Of a DNA stretch of 6,266 nt, positions 1 through 6,250 are shown in pieces (the first letter of the stretch is position 1; each line of letters begins with the position of its first letter). Source of the DNA: Porphyrobacter sp. (lineage in GTDB: Bacteria; Pseudomonadota; Alphaproteobacteria; Sphingomonadales; Sphingomonadaceae); assembly GCA_018991295.1 (NCBI GenBank), contig JAGKSZ010000013.1, positions 1 to 6,266 on the forward strand, given 5' to 3'. Below the pieces are notes generated by a model. The model worked only from the letters and a program-made list of their open reading frames with translations, was not told the DNA's origin and made no database searches. The translations under genes were made by a program, and so were the position numbers.

Positions 1-2
1 TC

Positions 3-966
3 GCGGGCGCGCTGGCGCTGGCGGCAAGCCCGGTTGCGGCTGAAAAGATCAAGCCCGACCTTGCCGAATACAAGGCGATCGAATTGAAGAACATCGTCTC
101 GGGCAAGGCGCTCTTCCGATCTGGCCAAGGCCTATATCTATATCCGCAGCCCGGAAAACCGGACCAATGGCGTGTTCTTCAAGACCCCGGGGCCGGCGGA
201 AATCGCCAATTATGAAGCCAAATGGCGCGAGGAGTTCGAGGAGGCCAAGGCCGATTACCCCAAGAAGCTGGCGCGTTATGAGGTTGCCAAGAAGGCGGGC
301 CGCCCGCCCAAGGACAAGCCGGTTGAGCCGACCGAGGCGAGCTTTGCCATCGATCCCATCGAACTGCGCATGATCGTGCCCTTCGGTCCGCAATTCGTGT
401 TCGACAAGACCGAAGCGCCCAACAAGAGCTTCAGCTATCTGATCGAGGTGGAGCCGGGCGAATATACCTGGCTTGGCCCGCTGTTCTATCTGCCCGGAAC
501 GCCGGTAGCAGGCACGTGCTATTGCATGGGTTCGGTGCGGTTCGAGGCCAAGGCGGGGCAGATCACCTCGCTGGGCGATTTCCTCGGTCAGGGCTGGGCG
601 GATCGCAAGGCGCTGGAGGCGGCCACCGTGATCCGCGAATTTCTGCCCGATCGTCCGGCCAGGGACACTGACTGGAGCGTGCCGGAATCGCTGGCAAGCT
701 ATCCCCACGCCAAGGCGGAATTGCGTGCAGCGGGCAAGCGCAACAATTTCCTCAATGCGCTGGTCGGGCGGATGCCGCCTGTTCCGGGGGTGCTGGCCTA
801 TGACCGTGACATCCCCATCGATCTGATCGGGCAGGCGCAGATGAAGGTGACGGTGGATGCCGAGGCCCGCCAGCAGGCCGAGGAAGATGCCCGCGGCGCT
901 GACATTGCCGAGGCCGATGCCGCCCTCGCCGCCGAACCTGCGCCTAATCCAGCCCCAGTGCAGTAA
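3..966 (+). CDS. Unrecognised exported protein, 5'-partial, frameshifted by an adapter-like insertion
   Basis: I do not recognise a family. The start lies outside the window. From base 3 the frame reads the end of a Sec signal peptide (AGALALAASPVAA, then EKIKP), so the product is probably periplasmic or otherwise exported. That frame runs to about 116. The continuation is in another frame from 118 (DLAKAYIYIRSPENRTNG) to the TAA at 964-966. Removing one C at 116/117 joins the halves as KALFDLAKAYIYIRSP, giving about 320 visible residues. Next comes a charged, probably helical stretch (about 208-330; EAKWREEFEEAKADYPKK), then a compact part with EVEPGEYTWLGPLFYLPG and GTCYCMGSVRF. The two Cys (codons 517 and 523) are the only ones visible. 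The tail is Ala/Glu/Pro-rich and low in complexity. The PGEYTW...GSVRF pattern faintly recalls small DUF2846-like lipoprotein domains, but I would not assign it. Automated callers may start at the GTG at 172, which would lose the signal peptide. It converges with the TolC-type gene and overlaps it by 23 bases. Confidence 0.8.
110..122. other. Illumina adapter-end sequence embedded in the contig (likely artefact)
   Basis: The 13 bases GCTCTTCCGATCT equal the 3' end shared by Illumina TruSeq adapters and primers. They lie exactly where the reading frame of the first gene shifts. Deleting one of the two C at 116-117 gives GCTCTTCGATCT, which restores an uninterrupted frame. The genome therefore probably held a 12-of-13 near match, and adapter- or primer-derived sequence replaced it in the reads or the assembly near this contig end. 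Confidence 0.85.
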
Positions 967-2431
967 GGTTCATGGTCGCTGCGTTGTAGCTCGCCTCGGC
1001 CAGCCGCCCGGCGAGCTGGGCGCGGATTGCGCTTACTTTCGCGTTGGCCGCAGTCTCCTCGCGCGCGTTGACAAGGAAGAATTCGCCCGCGCCAAGGCGG
1101 AAGCGGGTGCGTTCGGCCTGCACCATCTGGTTGGCCTGCTTGACCTCGGCATCGGCCAGATCGGCCAGCCGGATCGCCGCGCCAAGATTGGCGAGGATGT
1201 TGTTCACATCGGTGGTGATCTGATCGGCAATGCGGCGCTGGCGCAGTTCGGTCTCGCGCAGTTCGGCCTCGGCGCGGCTTACCGCCCCGCGTGCGGCGCG
1301 GCGCTGGAGCGGCACGGAAAAGGTCAGGCCCACCACGGTATCGGTCGAATCGAAACCCGGCCCGCCCGGCCCGATCTGGCCGAAATCGCGCGACAATTCG
1401 ACCGACGCGTTCAATGAGGGTTGCAGATCGTTCTGGCGCAGCGCCACGCGGTTGGTGGCGCGTTCGAGCGCGAGCTTGAAGGTCTGGAGCTCGGGGCGGC
1501 TCTGGATGACCTCGCTCACCGGGATGGCGGCGAGCGCCTCGGGCCGGGGCACCGCCTTCATCCGCGCAAGATCAGGCAGCATCTCGCGGGTGGGCACCAC
1601 CATCTGCCCGTCGGCCCCGCGCAGATAAAAGCCAAGGCTGTTCGACGCGGTCAGAAAATCGCGCCGCGCCTGTTCCAGCAGGGTGCGGCGGCGCAGCAGG
1701 TTCTGTTCGTTTTCCGTGAGGGCGATGCGCGCGCGGGCGCCTTCGTTCACCTCACGGGTAAGACCGATCTGGCGGGCTTCCGCGATTTCGAGCAGTTCCT
1801 CGAACACCCGGATTTCCTCGCCCGCGGCCACCCAGCGCCAATAGGCGCGCAGGGCTTCGTGCTGGACGTTCAATTGCACCAGCATCACATCGAGCCGCGC
1901 CTGCGATGCGGCAAGGCGCGTATCCTCGATGGCAAAGCGGCGGCTGTCGATGTCGCGGTTGCGCAGCAGCGAAAACAGCGCGCCGACTTTCACTTCGCCA
2001 AGGTTGTTGGTGTAGTTGTAATTCTCGTAAGTCGGGAAGGTCCCGTCCGATACGCGGTAGCTGCCGAACACTTCCGCGCCATAAGGGCGCAGTGGCTGGC
2101 GGGCTTCGGCCTTGGCAAAGCCGCCTGAATAAAAGCCGGTGAGCCGGTCGTAATATTCGCCCTTGAGCATCAGATCGAAAGCGCCATCGGCGGACAGCTG
2201 ATCGGCGCGGGCGGCCGCTTCGCGTTCGAAGGCTTCGAGGATCGCCGGGAAGGTCAGCGCCGATGAACGCAGCACTTCATCCGGTGTCAGCGGGCCATTC
2301 TTGAGCGCCACCTCGATCGGTTCGGCATTGGCCACAATGTCCTGTGCGAGCGCGGGCATGGCGGTGCCGGCGCACAGCAGCGCCAGCACTGCGCCCGGCA
2401 GCAGCAAAACAGGCTTGTGCGCGTGCGTCAC
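944..2431 (-). CDS. TolC-family outer-membrane channel protein (exporter subunit)
   Basis: This is the outer-membrane/periplasmic tunnel of a tripartite exporter, 495 residues, in the usual 420-500 range for the family. Residues 1-30 are a clear signal peptide (hydrophobic LLLPGAVLALLCAG, then AMPALAQ). The mature part has the two-fold outer-membrane-efflux layout. The first repeat is about 52-265, with long amphipathic helices and an aromatic, Gly-rich strand segment (about 92-155, YYDRLTGFYSGG to YENYNYTNN). The second is about 305-490, with strands around 340-375 (LNASVELSRDFG, VVGLTFSVPL) followed by Ala/Arg/Glu-rich helices. The start is GTG at 2429-2431. It is needed for an intact signal peptide and overlaps the adaptor gene's TGA (GTGA, 2428-2431). 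Its own Shine-Dalgarno is weak, so it is probably coupled to the adaptor. The stop TAG at 944-946 lies inside the 3' end of the convergent first gene. The family is secure; the substrate is unknown. Confidence 0.93.
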   Translation of the reverse strand: MTHAHKPVLLLPGAVLALLCAGTAMPALAQDIVANAEPIEVALKNGPLTPDEVLRSSALTFPAILEAFEREAAARADQLSADGAFDLMLKGEYYDRLTGFYSGGFAKAEARQPLRPYGAEVFGSYRVSDGTFPTYENYNYTNNLGEVKVGALFSLLRNRDIDSRRFAIEDTRLAASQARLDVMLVQLNVQHEALRAYWRWVAAGEEIRVFEELLEIAEARQIGLTREVNEGARARIALTENEQNLLRRRTLLEQARRDFLTASNSLGFYLRGADGQMVVPTREMLPDLARMKAVPRPEALAAIPVSEVIQSRPELQTFKLALERATNRVALRQNDLQPSLNASVELSRDFGQIGPGGPGFDSTDTVVGLTFSVPLQRRAARGAVSRAEAELRETELRQRRIADQITTDVNNILANLGAAIRLADLADAEVKQANQMVQAERTRFRLGAGEFFLVNAREETAANAKVSAIRAQLAGRLAEASYNAATMNLTALGLD

Positions 2432-3459
2432 TTGGGCGTCCCGGTGCTTTCAGGCGCCGGAAGCTGCGGCGGGAAGTTGTTGAGCTGACGCCAGATTTCA
2501 TAGCCCACCGGCACAGTCTCAAGCAGCACCCAGGCCTGCACCGCCGCGCCGAAGCGGACGTAGCGTTCCTCGGGCCAGGCATAGCCATCGAGCTTTTCCT
2601 CCGCGATCAGCACACGGAAGCGGCCATCGATCTGCGCGGACTGATCGACCGCGATTACCCGGCCCCCGAAGGTCCCGACCGCAACCGAAGGCCAGCCCGA
2701 AAACTGCACCGCTGGCCAGCCTTCGAACTGGATGCGGGCCTGATCGCCCTTGCGCACCAGCGCCACATCGCGCCCGTCGATGAAGATTTCGATCACCCGC
2801 GCCGCGCCATCGGGCACGAAGGTGGCGAGCACATCGCCGGCCTTGATGAAGGTTGCGGCATCGCCGGCATTGAGGCTCTGGATGAAGCCATCACGGGGCG
2901 CGCGCACGATCTGTTCGGACTGGCGCGACAGGTTCACATCGGCGCGGTTCAAGGCGGCCTGCGCGGCGGCAACCTGGCCTTCGCGTTCGGCAATGCGGAT
3001 CTGCGCCTGTTCGAAATCGCGCCTTGCAGCAAGCCCGGCCTCGAACAGTTCGCGGGTGCGGCGTTCGTCGATCCGGGCGGTGGCGAGCGCGCTCTTGGCG
3101 GCTTCCAGCTGGAGCGCGATCTGGGCGCGTTCGGCTTGCAGGCGTTCGATGAGGTTGGGATCGATGTCGGCAATGCGGACGATCGGATCGCCCTTTTTCA
3201 CGGTGCTGCCATCGCGCACGTACCATTCCTCGATCCGGCCCGGCACCAGCGCGTTGATATCCTGCTTGCGTTCATTGGGGCTGAGCGTCGTCACCACGCC
3301 CGTGCCCGATGTGGTCTGCACCCAGGGCACATAGATGAGAAAGGCGACCGCAATGACGATCGATGCGAGGATCATGAAGAACACCACCCGCATCACCCGC
3401 GGCACCCTGATCGAGGCGAGGGTGGTGAAATGCGCCATGTCTTCCTTGAGCGTGGCCAT
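2428..3459 (-). CDS. HlyD-family periplasmic adaptor (membrane fusion protein)
   Basis: The adaptor links the inner-membrane exporter to the TolC-type channel; 343 residues. Residues 1-21 are cytoplasmic, and one membrane segment follows (about 22-44, RVVFFMILASIVIAVAFLIY), so it is anchored rather than lipidated. The first half of a biotinyl-lipoyl-like domain is about 66-100 (INALVPGRIEEWYVRDGSTV, KKGDPIVRIAD). An alpha-helical hairpin is about 102-180, rich in Ala, Glu, Gln and Arg. The second lipoyl half is about 184-216 (IVRAPRDGFIQSLNAGD, FIKAGDVLATFVPDG). A beta-barrel region (about 221-290, RVIEIFIDGRDVALVRKGD) and a Pro-rich tail follow. The ATG at 3457-3459 lies 2 bases past the exporter gene's stop and has a strong Shine-Dalgarno. 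The stop overlaps the channel gene's start. The layout matches adaptors of type I secretion and multidrug ABC systems. The substrate is not predictable from sequence. Confidence 0.93.
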   Translation of the reverse strand: MATLKEDMAHFTTLASIRVPRVMRVVFFMILASIVIAVAFLIYVPWVQTTSGTGVVTTLSPNERKQDINALVPGRIEEWYVRDGSTVKKGDPIVRIADIDPNLIERLQAERAQIALQLEAAKSALATARIDERRTRELFEAGLAARRDFEQAQIRIAEREGQVAAAQAALNRADVNLSRQSEQIVRAPRDGFIQSLNAGDAATFIKAGDVLATFVPDGAARVIEIFIDGRDVALVRKGDQARIQFEGWPAVQFSGWPSVAVGTFGGRVIAVDQSAQIDGRFRVLIAEEKLDGYAWPEERYVRFGAAVQAWVLLETVPVGYEIWRQLNNFPPQLPAPESTGTPK

Positions 3460-3461
3460 GA

Positions 3462-5174
3462 TCAGGCTCCTCCCTTGGCGGCAGCGGCGGCGAATTCATC
3501 GAAGTTGGTAAAGGTGCGCTGGCGGTCAGCTTCGAGGTAGAGGAAGCGGTCAAAGCCAAGGTCGATCCGGCGGTTCGAGAAGTAGATCACCGTCGAATAG
3601 GCCTGCGCGCGCAGTTCCGCGACAGCAGCCGCGATGGGTTCGGGATCGAGCAGGTCGAACAGGCGGCTCAGCACCAGAATGCGGGGCTGTTCGAGCAGGG
3701 CATTGGCAAGCTTGAGCTGCTGAAGCTCGACCGCCGAAAGCGGATAGCCGGTCGAGGCGAGCGGGGTGTCGAGGCCCTTTTCAAGCGTGGCGATGGTGGC
3801 CGACAGGCCCACCGTTTCCAGCGCCGCGATCATCCGCTGCGGCGCGGTGTCGGGGCATGACAGCGCGAGGTATTCGCGGATTGTCATCTCGACGATGCTT
3901 GGCCGGTCGAGGACATGGACGTTCTTGCGCAGGTGGTGCGCCTCGATGGCCTTGATGTCGATGCCGCCCAGTGTCGCGATCCCGCCGATGGGCAGATCGT
4001 GGAGCTTCAGGAGGTTGGTGAACAGGCGCTGCACCCCGTGGTGGCTGGCATCGGCCATGATGATCGCGCCGCTGGGGATTTCCAGATCGAACTGCGCGAT
4101 TTCGTGCCGCGCCTGGCCGCGCACGCCCCGCATGACGATGGTGTGATCGGGCCCGTCGAAGGGATCGGCGCCCTTGGGCTGTTCCTGTTCGACATCGTAG
4201 AACTGCGAGATTTCCTCCACCGCGGCGAACAGATCGTAGAAATAGCCAAGATAGCTGCCCAGCTGCGAGACGCCGACGAAAGCGGCCGACAGCACCAGCT
4301 CGGCTGCGACCAGCTGGCCCAGTGTCAGTTCGTTCTGGACCACCAGCCAGCCGCCCAGCCCCAGCAGTGCCGCACTGGCGGCGGCATACATCAGTAGGAA
4401 GGCGACCGTCTGCGAGAACAGGTGGCGGAAATGGCGCCGGCGTTCCGTGATGTAGCTGCGGGTGTAATCATCGGTCTTGTCGAGCGCGTAATCGATGCGG
4501 CGCTGCGATTTAAAGCAGCCGTTCGGTCCCCCGATGGTCTCCAGCCAGGCGGCGGTGGCGCGTTTGGCGTGGCTGACATCCACCCCGGTCCGCAGCGCGC
4601 GCGCGCCCCAGATCACCCAAACCGCCCAGATCATCGCAATCATGATCAGCGTGAAGCCGAGGAAGTAGGGGTGATAAAGGCTCACCAGCACAAATCCGAC
4701 AGCGATCTGGAGCAGGGTGGTAAAGCCGCCGATCATCAGGATCGGGATCGAGGTCTGGACGTAGACCACATCGAAATAGCGGTTGAAGAGCGAACCCTTC
4801 TTGGCATCGGAAAAGAACGGGTTTTGCGCATAGACCGAGATCAGCGAAATCTCTGCCACCATGCGGGCATAGAACCGCCTTGCGAACAGTTCCATCAGGT
4901 GGACGCGCAAGGCATAGAGCAGCACGGAAAGCACCATCAGGCCGAACAGCGTCAACGCCAGCATCACCAGCGGCGCGGTGAGCGCGGTGTTGGCGATGGT
5001 GTTGATCAGCATCTGCACCGAAATCGGCGTCGCCAGCGAAAGCAGGCTGATGCCGATGCCGTAGACCACGGCGAGCCAGTAGAAATTCGCCTCGGGCTTC
5101 AGGATGTCGAAAAACAGCCTGAAGAACTTCACGAGGCTGTTTTTCGAGCCGTAACTTTGGCCTTCGCCTGCCAT
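3462..5174 (-). CDS. ABC half-exporter with a fully degenerate (pseudo) ATPase domain
   Basis: Inner-membrane subunit of the tripartite exporter. With the chosen ATG (5174) it has 570 residues, normal for a TMD-NBD half-transporter. Six membrane segments are seen at about 31-53, 66-89, 142-166, 169-190, 254-279 and 286-310, with typical exporter text after the last (YDLFAAVEEISQFYDVE). There is no N-terminal C39 peptidase domain. The NBD (about 345-560) is alignable, but its motifs are lost. Walker A is ADASHHGVQRL where GPSGSGKST is expected, so the ATP-binding Lys is Val381. The Q-loop Gln is Asp423. The signature LSGGQ is LSAVE (479-483). Walker B ends ILVLSRL instead of ILVLDEA, so Asp and the catalytic Glu become Ser503 and Arg504. 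The switch His is Asn534. Only framework residues and the D-loop Asp remain. ATP hydrolysis is not expected. The frame is intact and the gene leads a coupled operon, so it looks maintained rather than decayed. A TTG start at 5237 is possible but has a poor ribosome binding site. Confidence 0.9.
   Translation of the reverse strand: MAGEGQSYGSKNSLVKFFRLFFDILKPEANFYWLAVVYGIGISLLSLATPISVQMLINTIANTALTAPLVMLALTLFGLMVLSVLLYALRVHLMELFARRFYARMVAEISLISVYAQNPFFSDAKKGSLFNRYFDVVYVQTSIPILMIGGFTTLLQIAVGFVLVSLYHPYFLGFTLIMIAMIWAVWVIWGARALRTGVDVSHAKRATAAWLETIGGPNGCFKSQRRIDYALDKTDDYTRSYITERRRHFRHLFSQTVAFLLMYAAASAALLGLGGWLVVQNELTLGQLVAAELVLSAAFVGVSQLGSYLGYFYDLFAAVEEISQFYDVEQEQPKGADPFDGPDHTIVMRGVRGQARHEIAQFDLEIPSGAIIMADASHHGVQRLFTNLLKLHDLPIGGIATLGGIDIKAIEAHHLRKNVHVLDRPSIVEMTIREYLALSCPDTAPQRMIAALETVGLSATIATLEKGLDTPLASTGYPLSAVELQQLKLANALLEQPRILVLSRLFDLLDPEPIAAAVAELRAQAYSTVIYFSNRRIDLGFDRFLYLEADRQRTFTNFDEFAAAAAKGGA
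3467..3476 (-). promoter_or_regulatory. Strong ribosome binding site of the adaptor gene
   Basis: On the minus strand this reads AAGGGAGGAG, 7 bases before the ATG at 3459-3457. It lies within the last codons of the exporter gene, so the adaptor can be initiated by ribosomes finishing that gene or independently. Confidence 0.75.
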
Positions 5175-5179
5175 GTCAG

Positions 5180-5186
5180 CCTTTCC
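5180..5186 (-). promoter_or_regulatory. Ribosome binding site deciding the exporter start
   Basis: On the minus strand this reads GGAAAGG, 5 bases before the ATG at 5174-5172. It favours this ATG over the in-frame TTG 21 codons upstream (5237), which lacks a good site and overlaps the leader hairpin region. The extra 21 residues also have no membrane or domain features. Confidence 0.65.
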
Positions 5187-5209
5187 GTTGCCGAACCCGT
5201 GTTCCAAGC

Positions 5210-5275
5210 CTTGCAGCGCGCTCCGCACGGAGCGCAACCGGTCTTGCCTCTATTGCAACTTTTGCGCGCTGCAAG
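5210..5275 (-). repeat. 12-base perfect inverted repeat overlapping the leader hairpin
   Basis: CTTGCAGCGCGC at 5210-5221 is the exact reverse complement of GCGCGCTGCAAG at 5264-5275, with 42 bases between. Bases 5218-5221 are shared with one arm of the 5218-5235 hairpin, so in the exporter operon's mRNA the two stems could not both form fully. It could be an alternative leader fold or a pair of inverted protein-binding sites. No regulator is encoded in the window. Confidence 0.45.
5218..5235 (-). promoter_or_regulatory. Leader hairpin upstream of the exporter start
   Basis: GCGCTCCG-CA-CGGAGCGC is a perfect 8-base inverted repeat with a 2-base centre. In RNA it would be a stem of 7 pairs with a 4-base loop. 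It lies 43 bases upstream of the exporter's start codon, just downstream of the alternative TTG codon in the direction of transcription. There is no U-run after it, so it is not an ordinary intrinsic terminator. Confidence 0.45.
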
Positions 5276-5289
5276 CGATCAATGGTCCA

Positions 5290-5304
5290 GAACCCGGTGG
5301 GTTC
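5290..5304. repeat. 15-base inverted repeat GAACCC-GGT-GGGTTC
   Basis: This is a perfect inverted repeat with 6-base arms and a 3-base centre, on the exporter side of the AT-rich core. Its size and symmetry fit a dimeric repressor or activator site, but it matches no operator I can name with confidence. It could equally be a small hairpin in the exporter leader RNA. Confidence 0.35.
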
Positions 5305-5373
5305 CATCCATCGAACAAAGGCTGCAAATTCTTGTAGATACAGGATTTGGCTATTAATGAGAGGTAATAAAGT

Positions 5374-5412
5374 ATCGCCCGCCCCGATAGCGAGCAAAGC
5401 TTGCCGGGCGAT
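5374..5412 (+). promoter_or_regulatory. Nested inverted repeats in the oxidoreductase leader
   Basis: ATCGCCCG (5374-5381) pairs perfectly with CGGGCGAT (5405-5412). Inside it, directly abutting the right arm, is GCAA-AGC-TTGC (5394-5404). Together they could form a bulged hairpin ending 23 bases before the ATG at 5436. I see no match to a riboswitch consensus that I know. Confidence 0.35.
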
Positions 5413-5435
5413 GAACCACAGGCGATGAAGCGGGC

Positions 5436-6250
5436 ATGACGGCAGACAGTTTGAATCAATCGGGCGGTGCCAGAGATCGCACCGTGCTGCTGGTGGGCGG
5501 CGGCCATGCCCATGTGGCGGTGCTGGCCGATTGGGTGCGCCGCGGCCTGCCGCCGGCCACGCGCGCGGTGCTGCTGACGCCCGAGCGGCACTTGCGCTAT
5601 TCGGGCATGGTGCCCGGCTGGCTGGCCGGGCAGCACGGCGCCGATGATGGGCTGGTCGATCTGGCCGCGCTGGCCGCGCGCGCCGGGGCCCAATGGGTGG
5701 CGGACAGCTGCACGGCGACAGACCCTGATGCCCGCATCGTGACAACGCACAGCGGCGCGCAGATCGCCTTTGACATCGCTTCTTTCGGTACGGGCGGGGA
5801 AGGGCAGGGTGCGCGGCTGCTGGGGGCTGATCCGCGGCTGGTGGAGGTGCGCCCGATCGGGGCGTTCGCGGCGCGCCTTGCCGCCAGCGGGCCGCTCGGC
5901 CGGGTGGTGGTGGCAGGCGGCGGAGCGGGCGGTGTCGAGCTCGCCTTTGCCCTCAGGAACCGCGCCGGGGCCGATCCCCGCCCCGAAGTCACGCTCGTCA
6001 CAGGGACGGGCGGCGTGCTTCCCGGCTTTGCCCCTGCCGTGCAGCGGCGGACGCGGGACGCCCTTGCGCGGCAGGCAATCGCGGTGGTGCGTTGTGATGC
6101 CCGGTTCGAAAGCGGCGCGCTGATGGCGGGCGGGCAATCGCTTGAACCGGCCGATCTTGTCATCGCCGCCACCGGCAGCGCCGCGCCCGGCTGGGTGTGC
6201 GCCAGCGGGATTGCCAGCGATGCAGGCGGGGTCAACGCCCGGGGCGCGCA
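5436..6250 (+). CDS. FAD/NAD(P)-dependent oxidoreductase, SelD N-terminal-domain type, 3'-partial
   Basis: Two-dinucleotide-fold flavoprotein; about 271 authentic residues are visible. The FAD-binding start is VLLVGGGHAHVAVL (about 17-30). GGGHAHV followed by PERHLRYSGMVPGWLAGQ (about 49-66) is characteristic of the NADH-dehydrogenase-like domain fused to, or encoded near, selenide, water dikinase, and of stand-alone relatives. The second Rossmann fold is RVVVAGGGAGGVELAFAL (about 156-173), a classic GxGxxGxE NAD(P)H site. ADLVIAATGSAAPGW (about 239-253) is the usual ATG motif preceding the C-terminal FAD contact. The contig ends before that contact, so I cannot tell whether a SelD domain follows; a stand-alone protein would need roughly 100 more residues. 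No redox-active CxxxxC pair is seen near the N-terminus, so it is not a lipoamide dehydrogenase-type disulfide reductase. The ATG has only a weak GAAG upstream. The substrate is unknown, and it is divergent from the exporter operon. Confidence 0.85.

Larger units (their letters stand above)
5175..5435. promoter_or_regulatory. Divergent intergenic region between exporter operon and oxidoreductase gene
   Basis: These 261 bases separate the two divergent starts and hold no gene I can support. The core at about 5321-5375 is only about one third G+C in an otherwise GC-rich window, as expected where promoters open. Weak plus-strand elements can be drawn (TTGTAG at 5332-5337, TATTAA at 5352-5357), but the 14-base spacing is short. 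On the minus strand TATCTA lies in the same stretch without a convincing -35. An imperfect palindrome CTTGTAGATACAGG (5331-5344) and the perfect inverted repeats listed separately could be operators or leader structures. Promoter placement is inference. Confidence 0.45.

Noticed and set aside
105..125. Programmed frameshift in the first gene
   Set aside because: The shift coincides with an exact adapter 13-mer and is cured by removing one base. A sequencing or assembly artefact is far simpler.
2344..3540. 398-codon open frame on the plus strand across the adaptor gene
   Set aside because: It is antisense to the well-supported HlyD and TolC genes. Its product has biased His/Arg/Ala composition and no domain text, as expected for a shadow frame in GC-rich DNA.
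5218..5235. Intrinsic terminator
   Set aside because: The GC stem is not followed by a T-run on either strand, and it lies upstream of a gene rather than after one.
5172..5237. TTG start adding 21 residues to the exporter
   Set aside because: The site before TTG is poor, the codon abuts a strong hairpin, and the ATG at 5174 has GGAAAGG at ideal spacing.
5425..5439. Five-codon mini-ORF (MKRA, stop) overlapping the flavoprotein ATG
   Set aside because: It has no ribosome site of its own and is short enough to be chance.
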